From Bacillota bacterium (GTDB lineage Bacteria; Bacillota; Clostridia; Christensenellales; Aristaeellaceae): a stretch of DNA of 64,000 bases. Shown here in pieces: positions 42,982 through 51,518 of this stretch. The notes beneath the pieces were generated by a model that ran no database searches, had not been told where the DNA came from, and saw nothing but the letters and a program-made list of their open reading frames with translations. Both the position numbers and the translations under genes were made by a program. Location of the stretch: positions 62,001 through 126,000 of the forward strand of contig JAEWSC010000064.1 of the NCBI GenBank assembly GCA_023398575.1, read 5' to 3'. Positions within the stretch are counted from its first letter, which is position 1. Every line of letters starts with the position of its first letter.

Positions 42982-44022
42982 TTGCTATGGGAAAGGTTGG
43001 TTTCATTGTCCGATGCAGCCCGGTCTTTAGTGGAAAGCGCGTCCGGCATTGCGGATCAAATCCGGCCGGGCGCTCTTTTCCGTAGGTTGATTGAGGAGTT
43101 TGCAAAGGGTAACGGCGTGCATGCCTATCTTTTCACTGGCTCTGATGGCGTTGGAAAACGTACGCTTGCAATGCAATGCGCTATGGCAGCGCTGTGCTTA
43201 GCTGATGCTAAGCCCTGCTTTACTTGTCCGCCCTGCGTACGTTTTCAAAACGGTACCCACCCTGATGTGAAAAGAATATCTGGGGAAAAAAGCATTGGTG
43301 TAGATACGATTCGTGAAGCTGTCCGTTTGACGGGTGAGCATACCTACGAGGGCGGCAGGCGTGTCATTTTAATAGAAAAGGCGGAAAGAATGACACCGCA
43401 GGCGCAGAACAGCCTCCTAAAAACGCTGGAAGAGCCCTCGGAGGGTACGTTTTTTGTGCTTACCGCAGAAGAAGTATCCTCTCTCTTACCAACAGTTGTA
43501 TCCAGGTGCCGTGTTACGCCCATTCCTTTATGGACGCAAGAGGAGATGACACCGGCACTTAAAAAGCTTGGCATGCCTGATAGCCAGGTAGAAGAATTAA
43601 GTGTTTTAAGCAGCGGAAGCATTGGTTCGGCCATCAAAATGTGGCGTGACCCCGCTTATGGGGAAATGCGCAAAAGAATATTGCAAACCGTTTTTGCAAT
43701 GAGTAGCGAAAAAGATGTTTTTTCGATTAGCAATGCTCAGCGTGAGGAAAAAGAGCAAGCAGACATGTTTCTCACATTATTGGAAAGCCTTGTAAGAGAA
43801 GTTTTTCTGGTGCGATTGGGGCAATTGAGTCCCCAAATCATTCATTCATATCCTGACCTATGGCGTAGTGCGGGAGAAAGCGCACCAATTCCTTCTCTTC
43901 AACGGATTATGGATGCAATTTTTTTCGCCCGGCGGCGAAAAGCAAGTCAAGTAAGCTGGCAGGCAGTTCTGGAAGAGCTGCTGCTTAAAATAACGGAGGA
44001 AATCAAAGCATGGCAACCGTAA
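42982..44022 (+). CDS. holB: DNA polymerase III delta-prime subunit
   Basis: Up to 346 residues with the clamp-loader AAA+ fold: HAYLFTGSDGVGKRTLA is the P-loop region, CFTCPPC the zinc-binding start of four cysteines, and QNSLLKTLEEPSEGTFFVL plus the sensor region LLPTVVSRC follow. It loads the beta clamp. The start is uncertain: TTG 42982 has poor spacing, and TTG 43006 after GGGAAAGG is possible. It overlaps ricT by 13 bases. Confidence 0.9.
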   Translation: MLWERLVSLSDAARSLVESASGIADQIRPGALFRRLIEEFAKGNGVHAYLFTGSDGVGKRTLAMQCAMAALCLADAKPCFTCPPCVRFQNGTHPDVKRISGEKSIGVDTIREAVRLTGEHTYEGGRRVILIEKAERMTPQAQNSLLKTLEEPSEGTFFVLTAEEVSSLLPTVVSRCRVTPIPLWTQEEMTPALKKLGMPDSQVEELSVLSSGSIGSAIKMWRDPAYGEMRKRILQTVFAMSSEKDVFSISNAQREEKEQADMFLTLLESLVREVFLVRLGQLSPQIIHSYPDLWRSAGESAPIPSLQRIMDAIFFARRRKASQVSWQAVLEELLLKITEEIKAWQP

Positions 44023-45167
44023 TAGGCGTCCGTTTTAAAAATGCGGGCAAGCTATATTTTTTTCACCCAGGCTCCCTATGGCCTTCTGCCGGAGATTATG
44101 TGATTGTGGAAACGGCCAGGGGTGTAGAGTTTGGAGAAGTGGTAACAGGTGTTAGGGAAATTGATGAGGATCAAATTATTGCGCCTCTGAAGCAAGTAAT
44201 TCGCATCGCTTCGGCGGAGGATATTACGCACGCGCAAGAAAACGAAAGAAATGAACGGGAAGCATATTCCGTTTGCCAGCGCAAAATCACCGAGCACAAG
44301 CTGGATATGAAGCTGGTTAGTGTAGAATACACCTTTGATAATTCAAAGATTCTGTTTTATTTTACCGCCAATGGCCGGGTAGACTTCCGTTCGCTGGTCA
44401 AGGACCTTGCATCTGTTTTCAAAACGCGCATTGAGCTTCGGCAGATCGGTGTTCGTGACGAAGCGAAAATGTTAGGCGGCCTTGGGCCTTGCGGAAGGCC
44501 CATTTGCTGCGGCAGCTTCCTTGGCGATTTCCAGCCCGTTTCCATCAAGATGGCTAAGGAGCAGAATTTATCTCTGAATCCTACCAAGATATCCGGAGTT
44601 TGCGGCCGGCTGATGTGCTGCTTAAAGTATGAACAGGACACTTACGAGCAAACCCGCAAGCGTATGCCTAAGGTTGGCAAAGAGGTCATTGTGCCAGATG
44701 GCCGCGGTGTGGTATGGGATGTCAATGTCATCAAAGAAACGGTCAAAGTAAAAATTCAAAAAGGTGATTCCAGCGAACTGAAGGACTATCCTATGGCGGA
44801 TGTGCAGCGCGTAGCCCAATCTCAAAGCCAGGGTCAGAGTCAGATAGAATCCGTGCAAATTGCACAGCGCGATGAGGGGGAAAGGGAAGTACGTCCTGCA
44901 AAAAGGGAAAGACCAAAGCCGCAGCAGCAGGCTCAGGGCGATCAGAAAAAGTCTGCTTCCGCTTCACCATGGCTTACAGCGGTGGATCAAGCGATGCGTG
45001 CCGCCAATATGCAGGAAGATGATCTGCCAGCGGATTTTATGGTTAGCGGCGATGAGGAGGAAGACATTGCTGTAAAAGAGGATGAAACTGATGAGAATCC
45101 GGATGATCTTTTAACTTTTCCTGATTTGATGGAGGATGCTCCCGAAATCGGAAGCGATGAAGAATAA
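44010..45167 (+). CDS. ricT: RicT (YaaT), PSP1-domain iron-sulfur protein
   Basis: A 385-residue PSP1 protein. The N-terminal VIGVRFKNAGKLYFF opening and the cysteine-rich core CGRPICCGSF...CGRLMCCLKYE near residues 157-210 are diagnostic. With RicA and RicF it makes an iron-sulfur complex that activates RNase Y cleavage and, in Bacillus, sporulation and biofilm genes. After residue 270 the protein is a Gln/Glu/Lys-rich, acidic, probably disordered tail of about 115 residues, longer than usual. ATG lies inside the holB end with CGGAGG upstream. Confidence 0.93.
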   Translation: MATVIGVRFKNAGKLYFFHPGSLWPSAGDYVIVETARGVEFGEVVTGVREIDEDQIIAPLKQVIRIASAEDITHAQENERNEREAYSVCQRKITEHKLDMKLVSVEYTFDNSKILFYFTANGRVDFRSLVKDLASVFKTRIELRQIGVRDEAKMLGGLGPCGRPICCGSFLGDFQPVSIKMAKEQNLSLNPTKISGVCGRLMCCLKYEQDTYEQTRKRMPKVGKEVIVPDGRGVVWDVNVIKETVKVKIQKGDSSELKDYPMADVQRVAQSQSQGQSQIESVQIAQRDEGEREVRPAKRERPKPQQQAQGDQKKSASASPWLTAVDQAMRAANMQEDDLPADFMVSGDEEEDIAVKEDETDENPDDLLTFPDLMEDAPEIGSDEE

Positions 45168-45296
45168 GCTCTAGCGTGCCTGTTTTGACGCTGCTTGCCT
45201 GATTATGGCTTGCAATTGCCAAAGCAGCGTGATATGATAGTGAAGGTCATTCATTTGTATTCTATCATTGATGGCTTACAAGGAGGTGAATCCACC

Positions 45297-45467
45297 ATGG
45301 CATACAACATTTCCGAAGAATGCATCAGCTGCGGCGCATGCGAACCCGAATGTCCCGTACAGGCGATTTCCGAAGGCGAAGGCAAGTATGATATCGACCC
45401 CGAAAAATGCATCGACTGCGGTGCTTGTTCTGATGTCTGCCCCGTGGGCGCCCCCGCACAAAAATAA
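45297..45467 (+). CDS. 2[4Fe-4S] ferredoxin
   Basis: A 56-residue clostridial-type ferredoxin with two CxxCxxCxxxC clusters: CISCGACEPECP and CIDCGACSDVCP. It is the small low-potential electron carrier that feeds [FeFe]-hydrogenase and other redox enzymes. The ATG follows AAGGAGGTGA at ideal spacing, a very strong site. Two terminators follow. Confidence 0.97.
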   Translation: MAYNISEECISCGACEPECPVQAISEGEGKYDIDPEKCIDCGACSDVCPVGAPAQK

Positions 45468-45477
45468 GCCCTTTTAC

Positions 45478-45516
45478 TGCCCCTCATCATACGAAGCGTG
45501 AGGGGCAATTTTTTTT
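45478..45516 (+). terminator. First terminator after ferredoxin
   Basis: TGCCCCTCA and TGAGGGGCA form a 9-bp stem with a 12-base loop and an eight-T tail. Confidence 0.92.
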
Positions 45517-45530
45517 GCTAACAATCATTC

Positions 45531-45557
45531 AAGGCCGGTCAAAAATCCGGCCTTTTT
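45531..45557 (+). terminator. Second terminator after ferredoxin
   Basis: AAGGCCGG and CCGGCCTT form an 8-bp stem with loop TCAAAAAT and a short T tail, 14 bases beyond the first terminator. Confidence 0.85.
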
Positions 45558-45601
45558 CATTACGGCGGACGCGGATGGGTCGTTTGTCATAGGATAATAT
45601 G

Positions 45602-45627
45602 GATACCTGATTGTAAAATCAGGTATC
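45602..45627. promoter_or_regulatory. 11-bp perfect inverted repeat upstream of the SpoIID gene
   Basis: GATACCTGATT (45602-45612) and AATCAGGTATC (45617-45627) around GTAA. No T-tract follows. It lies about 50 bases upstream of the likely -35 of the next gene and may be an operator. Confidence 0.5.
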
Positions 45628-45673
45628 AGGAGCCTGTTTTCTCTTAATTTACAAGCATTTTTCTAGAGATATG

Positions 45674-45703
45674 TAGACAGGGAAACCTTTGCTATGGTAC
45701 AAT
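45674..45703 (+). promoter_or_regulatory. Possible promoter of the SpoIID-SH3b gene
   Basis: TAGACA (45674-45679), 18 bases and TACAAT (45698-45703). A start near 45710 leaves a leader of about 110 bases before ATG 45821. Confidence 0.5.
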
Positions 45704-45820
45704 GCGAGAAGTTACAAAAGTGTGAAATTTTTATTTCATCAACTTCAATCATTCACAAGAGGAAAGGCGCGGGCTGCCAATTCAGGCCTACGAAAGATGG
45801 CCTCCGGGAGGATGTACCGC

Positions 45821-48800
45821 ATGACCGATAGGGTGCAAGGCAAAAAGCATCGATTATTCAGCTTGAGCATTTTGTTTATTTTACTTATGACTATGTTTTT
45901 TTCTGAAACCGCCAGCGCTTCTGATGTGAAAGTGCAGTCGGCACCATTGGTGACCATGTCGTCTTCAACCAACGGTATGGTTCGCGTTTTTTTATCTTCA
46001 ATGGGCAATCCATCAAAACTGACAATTACCACAGCAGGCAGCTATAGCATCAATGGCAACACCAATCAGGCACTTTCAAACGGTGAAACAGTCACGGTGA
46101 ATTTTAGCAGCAACACCGGTAAACTGACGATTACCAGAAACGGTGTTGCCACTGATATGGGTAATCAGTTTGCTCTGCGCAGGCATAGTACAAGCGGCAG
46201 CAACGGTGTATTGATTGCCGAATCCAACAGCCCTGCTAACCCTTACCCAGGTGACCTTCGCTTTATTGTGGACAAAGTAAGCACTGGGTATAAATTGTAC
46301 ACCATCGCTTACATTTATATTGAAAATTATATGTATGGCGTGCTGCCCTATGAAATGGGAAACAGTGCGCATATTGAAGCGCTCAAAGCCCAGGCCATTG
46401 CCGCCAGGACATACACGCTGCGTGCCATGCAAAGCCGGACAGGTTCCATTTACGATGTTGTGGATACCACCAATGATCAAGTATACCGCGGCACCCCTTC
46501 AGGCTATGCCAACTGCAAGGCAGCGGTGGATGCCACAAAGGGTATCGTGGTTATGAATGGGTCCAGCCTTACCGGTACGTTTTATACAGCATCCAATGGA
46601 GGCCAGATAGAGTCCAGTAAAAACATATGGGGCGGTTCCGGATACAGCTATCTATCCGTTAAGGATGATCCCTTTGATCTTGCTAACCCTGACTCCGTGG
46701 TGAAGAACGCCACCGTTTACGGTGACGGTTTGAGTGGAAGCCAGAACGCGTCGCTCAAATCATTGCTCAACACAAAAGCGGCCGCTGCGGTTCAAGCCAT
46801 GGGATACAATGGTAGTTCCTCTGTTGTTTCAGTTCTGAAGATTAGCAAAATTACGCCCCATACGCCCAAGTATTCTGACCCCAGCCGGTTGTATACCAAG
46901 CTGGATTTTGATTTAACAGTACGCACAAAAAACAGTGCAGGTTCAGTGGTAGAAGTACCTGTTGTTGTAACATGTGACATCTTTGGCGATTTGGAGGGCA
47001 TGCTCGGCATGAGCATTAGCTCCTCTCAAAACGAGTTGTGGACTGTTACCAAGTCAGGCAGTAATTTCGTGCTAAGCGCCCGCCGTTATGGTCACGGCGT
47101 AGGATTAAGCCAACGGGGCGCTATGCAGATGGGTCGTATGGGCTACACCTATGACCAGATTGTTGGTTTCTACTTTGAAGGCTGCAAACGGATGCAGCAC
47201 AACTTTACCAATACGATTTTGAGTCCGATCGTCGCAGGCCAGGATTCTCAGGAAGAAACAACAGTGGAGACACCGGCGGAAATAGGGGATACTGGCGCAC
47301 CGGCATCGGCTGTGGTGCAGCTTGTCAGCCCCAGCTATATGCTGGGTATACGTAATCAACCAAACGCCACAGCTGCAATATTGGGCACAGTTCCCCATGG
47401 CGTGCCTGTTCAGGTATGGGCTGTAAACAATGGCTGGGCGTTCATACAATACGGCAGCATCAGCGGCTATGTGCAGACAAGCGCATTGAATATCTCCGGC
47501 ACAGCCCCAGCGGCTACCGACAAAACACCTACGCAAATCACAGAATACGCAACCGTAACTGCAGCGCAGTATCTGAACTTACGGTCACAAGGCCAGGCAG
47601 GGGCGACTATTGTGGGTACTGCTCCTGCAGGCGCTGTGCTGTCTGTGTTTAGCAAAACCAGCCAATGGGCCCATATCCAGTACGGCGCAATCGTTGCTTA
47701 TGCATCGACAGACTTTTTGAAGTTCTCTTCCTCCTATCCCGTAACAACAACGGATCCGGCTATCAACGGAGCAACGGTAACCATTCCGGGTGAAACAGGC
47801 ACAGTCAATCTTCGTTCGACTGCTTCCACCACAGGTACTGTACTAAACCGTTTGGCCCATGGCACCACAGTAACCGTGCTGCGCAATGACGGGGCATGGA
47901 GTAAGGTACAGTATCAAGGCACCACGGGCTATATGGTTAGCTCGTATCTTACAATGACGGGCGAAGCGGGAGAGACGCCGGATGATAAACCGGACCTTGG
48001 CGAAGGCGAAGTTGAAGCCATTGCCAACCCTACCTCCAGTACACTAAACCTTAGGAAAGCTGCCGACCAAAATGCTGAAATCCTGTTGGAGATACCCAAG
48101 GGAGAAAGCGTAATCGTCACTCAAAAAGGAGATACATGGTGTGCGGTAAGGTATGAAGGTGTATCAGGCTATGTGATGACCCAATACCTGCTCTTTAATA
48201 CCGGTGAGGAAGAACCTGAAGACGAAACGGAAACATATGCTCAGGTAACGACAAAATCCGGCTCATTGAACATGCGTACTCAAGGCAAGACAGGCAGCAC
48301 CGTTCTTTGCACCATTCCTCAATATGCATATGTAACAGTTGTCAGCAAGGGTGGGGAGTGGACTCGTGTAAAGTATGCCGGTTATGATGGTTTTGTGATG
48401 ACCACCTACCTGACATTCCTGACCCCTAATCAAACACTGCCGCCAAGCCCCACGCCCGCACCAACACCTACGCCTATTCCGCTGGATCAGCAGGCTAGGG
48501 TCACGACTGCCTCCGGTTCGCTAAACCTGCGCAAAACAGCTGCATCAAATGGAACCATCGTTACTACCATCCCCCAGAACGCAATTGTGGTTGTCAATCA
48601 AAAGGGCAGTGAATGGACAAATGTCACATACGCTGGAAAAACCGGCTATGTAATGACAAAATTCTTGACCTTTCTTTCCAATGCGACGCCAACTCCTTCA
48701 CCGTCGATTTCTCCCTCGCCTGAGGTCTCTGACGGGCCGTCGCCAAGTCCATCACCTACTGTAACACCACCGCCTACACCCGTGCCTACGGCCTATACAG

Positions 48801-50125
48801 AGGTATTTGTTAATACGCAATCGGGTTCTTTAAATCTACGTAATGCGCCCAAATCCGGCGCTACTATACTAACAAGAATTCCCCAGTATGCGCCTGTCAC
48901 CATGATTTCCAAGGGTGATCCTTGGAGTCAGATATCCTATGGCGGCAAGACCGGCTATGTAATGACCAGTTATCTAGGCTTCCGGTCCACAACACCAACC
49001 CCTACGCCTACACCAACCGCCAGCGGTACAGTAACGCCTACACCGACACCGCCAGCAACTCCTGCCGTGTCTACTGCTTATGTCAACACACAGTCCGGTT
49101 CGCTGAATCTGCGCAAAGAGCCTACGTCCAGTGCTACTGTGCTTTTGCGTATACCTCAATATGCGCAGGTGACCCTTATTTCGAAAGGCACGACTTGGAG
49201 CCAGATATCTTATGGCGGGAAAACCGGCTATGTGATGACAAGCTATCTTGGTTTCACAGCTGCGACTCCCACGCCTTCGCCCAGTCCAACGCCTTCGCCC
49301 AGTCCAACGCCTACTGGAACTGGCACGATCACACCAACGCCTACGGTGACTCCCAGCCCAACGCCAGCTACCGGCAGTACCGCTTGGGTGAACACACAAA
49401 GCGGATCATTGAATATGCGTCAAAGCGCTTCAAACAGCAGCACGGTGATCATAACGATCCCGCAGTACAGCGTTGTAGGACTGCTTGAAAAAGATGCCAC
49501 CTGGTGCAAGGTGACATATGCCGGAAAAACTGGCTATGTTCTTTCAGGATACTTGGCTTTTGCGGGCAATCCGCCCACGGCCGGTGGTGATCCTCAGATC
49601 GCCTGGGTGTTGACCGCCAGCGGCTCCCTGTATATTCGTTCCAAGCCTGAAAGTACGGCTGCAAAGGTGGCCACCGCTGAAAGGCTGGCGCAGCTTACCG
49701 TGTATTCCAAGGGGGCTACCTGGTCACAGGTTGTGTACAACAGCATCAGCGGATATGCCATGACACAATACTTGACCTTTACAAAGCCGGCAGAGCTTAG
49801 TACAGCATTGGAGACTGTTTATACGCCCCCGCAAACGGATGCGCCGCAGCAGGAAAATCCTACAGTTAACGAATCCGAACCGGTGCTCGATCCCACCCTT
49901 ATGACTGTTGAAGGAGAAGTAACTGCCACCATCAATCCAGAGAACGCCACTCTAAATCTTCGCACAGAATGCAGCGAGACTGCCACCATTTTGCTTGAAA
50001 TGCCAAAAGATGAAACGGTAACTGTGCTTATGCAGGGAGAGACCTGGTGCAAAGTACGCTATCAGGACAAGGAAGGGTATTGCATGACCAAATATCTGAT
50101 TCTTCCATATCCACCGGAGGCATGA
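45821..50125 (+). CDS. SpoIID/LytB-domain protein with eleven SH3b repeats
   Basis: A 1434-residue exported protein. Residues 1-36 are a signal peptide ending in ETASAS. Residues about 160-460 are a SpoIID/LytB domain (MYGVLPYEMGNSAHIEALKA, AQAIAARTYTLR, YGHGVGLSQRGAMQMGRMGY); SpoIID is a lytic transglycosylase acting on denuded glycan strands. Residues about 497-1430 hold eleven SH3b units, each about 62 long with LNLR and GYVMT-type marks (two or three of them divergent), joined in the second half by Pro/Thr/Ser linkers. SH3b domains bind peptidoglycan. ATG 45821 follows GGGAGG and lies downstream of the likely promoter. Length is far beyond spoIID itself. Confidence 0.9.
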   Translation: MTDRVQGKKHRLFSLSILFILLMTMFFSETASASDVKVQSAPLVTMSSSTNGMVRVFLSSMGNPSKLTITTAGSYSINGNTNQALSNGETVTVNFSSNTGKLTITRNGVATDMGNQFALRRHSTSGSNGVLIAESNSPANPYPGDLRFIVDKVSTGYKLYTIAYIYIENYMYGVLPYEMGNSAHIEALKAQAIAARTYTLRAMQSRTGSIYDVVDTTNDQVYRGTPSGYANCKAAVDATKGIVVMNGSSLTGTFYTASNGGQIESSKNIWGGSGYSYLSVKDDPFDLANPDSVVKNATVYGDGLSGSQNASLKSLLNTKAAAAVQAMGYNGSSSVVSVLKISKITPHTPKYSDPSRLYTKLDFDLTVRTKNSAGSVVEVPVVVTCDIFGDLEGMLGMSISSSQNELWTVTKSGSNFVLSARRYGHGVGLSQRGAMQMGRMGYTYDQIVGFYFEGCKRMQHNFTNTILSPIVAGQDSQEETTVETPAEIGDTGAPASAVVQLVSPSYMLGIRNQPNATAAILGTVPHGVPVQVWAVNNGWAFIQYGSISGYVQTSALNISGTAPAATDKTPTQITEYATVTAAQYLNLRSQGQAGATIVGTAPAGAVLSVFSKTSQWAHIQYGAIVAYASTDFLKFSSSYPVTTTDPAINGATVTIPGETGTVNLRSTASTTGTVLNRLAHGTTVTVLRNDGAWSKVQYQGTTGYMVSSYLTMTGEAGETPDDKPDLGEGEVEAIANPTSSTLNLRKAADQNAEILLEIPKGESVIVTQKGDTWCAVRYEGVSGYVMTQYLLFNTGEEEPEDETETYAQVTTKSGSLNMRTQGKTGSTVLCTIPQYAYVTVVSKGGEWTRVKYAGYDGFVMTTYLTFLTPNQTLPPSPTPAPTPTPIPLDQQARVTTASGSLNLRKTAASNGTIVTTIPQNAIVVVNQKGSEWTNVTYAGKTGYVMTKFLTFLSNATPTPSPSISPSPEVSDGPSPSPSPTVTPPPTPVPTAYTEVFVNTQSGSLNLRNAPKSGATILTRIPQYAPVTMISKGDPWSQISYGGKTGYVMTSYLGFRSTTPTPTPTPTASGTVTPTPTPPATPAVSTAYVNTQSGSLNLRKEPTSSATVLLRIPQYAQVTLISKGTTWSQISYGGKTGYVMTSYLGFTAATPTPSPSPTPSPSPTPTGTGTITPTPTVTPSPTPATGSTAWVNTQSGSLNMRQSASNSSTVIITIPQYSVVGLLEKDATWCKVTYAGKTGYVLSGYLAFAGNPPTAGGDPQIAWVLTASGSLYIRSKPESTAAKVATAERLAQLTVYSKGATWSQVVYNSISGYAMTQYLTFTKPAELSTALETVYTPPQTDAPQQENPTVNESEPVLDPTLMTVEGEVTATINPENATLNLRTECSETATILLEMPKDETVTVLMQGETWCKVRYQDKEGYCMTKYLILPYPPEA
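49271..49312 (+). repeat. 18-bp tandem repeat in a Pro-Thr-Ser linker
   Basis: ACGCCTTCGCCCAGTCCA occurs twice in tandem (49271-49288, 49289-49306) plus six more bases. It encodes a TPSPSP repeat and is in frame, so copy-number change would only alter linker length. Confidence 0.9.
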
Positions 50126-50127
50126 GC

Positions 50128-50889
50128 ATGGGGGAATCACAATGGCTCAAGCCTAATGAACGTATAGACGATCTTCAGTTCAAAGGACTTCAAATTATTC
50201 AGAACCCAAGCGCATTCCGCTTTGGCATGGATGCCGTGCTGCTGGCCGATTTCTGCTCCATCCGCAAATGGGATACGGTAGCAGATTTCGGTACGGGCAC
50301 GGGCATCCTGCCCCTGCTATTGGCGGGCCGCGAAGAGAATGCAGTTATTCACGGTTTTGAAATCCAGCCGGACATGGCAGACATGGCATCAAGAAGTATT
50401 GCTATGAATGGGCTTGATCATCGTGTTTTTATCCATCATCAGGATTTACGAAATGCCAACAAAGTGCTTGTACCAGGTTCGATGGACCTTGTTGTATGCA
50501 ACCCGCCGTATGGCAAAACAGGCGGAACCATTAAGAATTCCAGTGAAGAATTGAATTTGGCCCGGCACGAAGGCGGTTGCACGCTTTTTGATGTCGCTTA
50601 TGCAGCCAAGGTTGTCTTGAAAAACAATGGACGGTTGGCAGTAATATTTCCCGCGCCAAGAATGCTAGAATTGATGGATACACTGCGTCAAAACAAGCTG
50701 GAGCCTAAAAAATTGCGCTTGGTTCACTCCAGCTTGGACAAAGCACCGCATCTTGTTTTGGTCGAGGGTGTAAAGTCGGCAAGACCCATGCTCCATTGCT
50801 TGCCGCCACTTATTATTTATGATGATGACGGGAAACCCACAAAGGAGCTGGATAGAATCTATCATAAACAGCAAATCAATGAGCCCTGA
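50128..50889 (+). CDS. tRNA1(Val) (adenine37-N6)-methyltransferase family protein
   Basis: A 253-residue class I methyltransferase: PSAFRFGMDAVLLADF start, VADFGTGTGILPLLLA as the SAM-binding motif I near residue 48, and VVCNPPYGKTG as the N6-adenine catalytic motif NPPY near 127. This is the TrmN6/YabB-type family that modifies A37 of tRNA-Val in enterobacteria; its target in Clostridia is inferred. ATG 50128 is seven bases after CGGAGG; ATG 50122 overlaps the upstream stop and is too close. Confidence 0.88.
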   Translation: MGESQWLKPNERIDDLQFKGLQIIQNPSAFRFGMDAVLLADFCSIRKWDTVADFGTGTGILPLLLAGREENAVIHGFEIQPDMADMASRSIAMNGLDHRVFIHHQDLRNANKVLVPGSMDLVVCNPPYGKTGGTIKNSSEELNLARHEGGCTLFDVAYAAKVVLKNNGRLAVIFPAPRMLELMDTLRQNKLEPKKLRLVHSSLDKAPHLVLVEGVKSARPMLHCLPPLIIYDDDGKPTKELDRIYHKQQINEP

Positions 50890-50909
50890 ATACGAAGGAG
50901 AAAGCAAAC

Positions 50910-51518
50910 ATGAATATGTTGACCGATATTTCTGATTTCATTTTTTTGCAAAACGAGCCACAGCCAGCCGATATAATCTTTATCCCTGGCGGTTCCCATC
51001 CTGAACTGGGTGAATATGCGGCGGCGTTGTATCAAAAAGGATTGGCGCCGTATGTTATGCCATCTGGTGGTGTAAGCATAAAAACAGGCGCATTTAATGG
51101 TGTTAAGTCAAGAAAAGAATTATATTCGCTGCCATACCGAACGGATTGCGAGTTCTTAGCCGATGTACTCGAGAAAAACGGCGTACCACCAGATGCTATT
51201 CATCATGAAAATGAATCGGGGTACACAAAGGAAAACGCATTTCTCTCCAAACGACTTGCGGATGAAAAGAACCTTGTAATCAAAAGGGCGATTCTGGTTT
51301 GTAAGTGCTTCCACGCAAGACGTGCCTTTATGTGTTACCAACTTGCGTTTCCTCAGACGGAGTTTTTCATTCATCCTGTACCTTATGTACATGGTGATAT
51401 CATCATAACAAAGGAAAACTGGTTTCAAACAGCCACTGGCATCGATCGGGTGTTGGGTGAGCTTATGCGGTGCGGAAACCAGTTCAATGAAGAAATCAAG
51501 AACCTGAAAGAATTCTAG
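50910..51518 (+). CDS. YdcF/SanA family (DUF218) protein
   Basis: A 202-residue soluble protein with the DUF218 fold: ADIIFIPGGSHPELGEYAAAL near residue 20, ENESGYTKENA near 108 and KRAILVCKCFHARRAFMCYQ near 130. Members are linked to cell-envelope metabolism; activity is unproven. CGAAGGAG precedes the ATG. Its last 23 bases overlap the end of the convergent SpoVB-like gene. Confidence 0.85.
   Translation: MNMLTDISDFIFLQNEPQPADIIFIPGGSHPELGEYAAALYQKGLAPYVMPSGGVSIKTGAFNGVKSRKELYSLPYRTDCEFLADVLEKNGVPPDAIHHENESGYTKENAFLSKRLADEKNLVIKRAILVCKCFHARRAFMCYQLAFPQTEFFIHPVPYVHGDIIITKENWFQTATGIDRVLGELMRCGNQFNEEIKNLKEF

Noticed and set aside
48420..49350. Repeats resembling a CRISPR or satellite array
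   Set aside because: They are in-frame protein repeats (SH3b and Pro-Thr-Ser linkers), with no uniform spacer-repeat pattern.
48922..49488. 188-codon plus-strand frame inside the SpoIID-SH3b gene, and a 141-codon minus frame at 48974-49399
   Set aside because: Both are out-of-frame readings of the repetitive SH3b and Pro-Thr linker DNA; low-complexity Arg or Tyr-rich products with no start signal.
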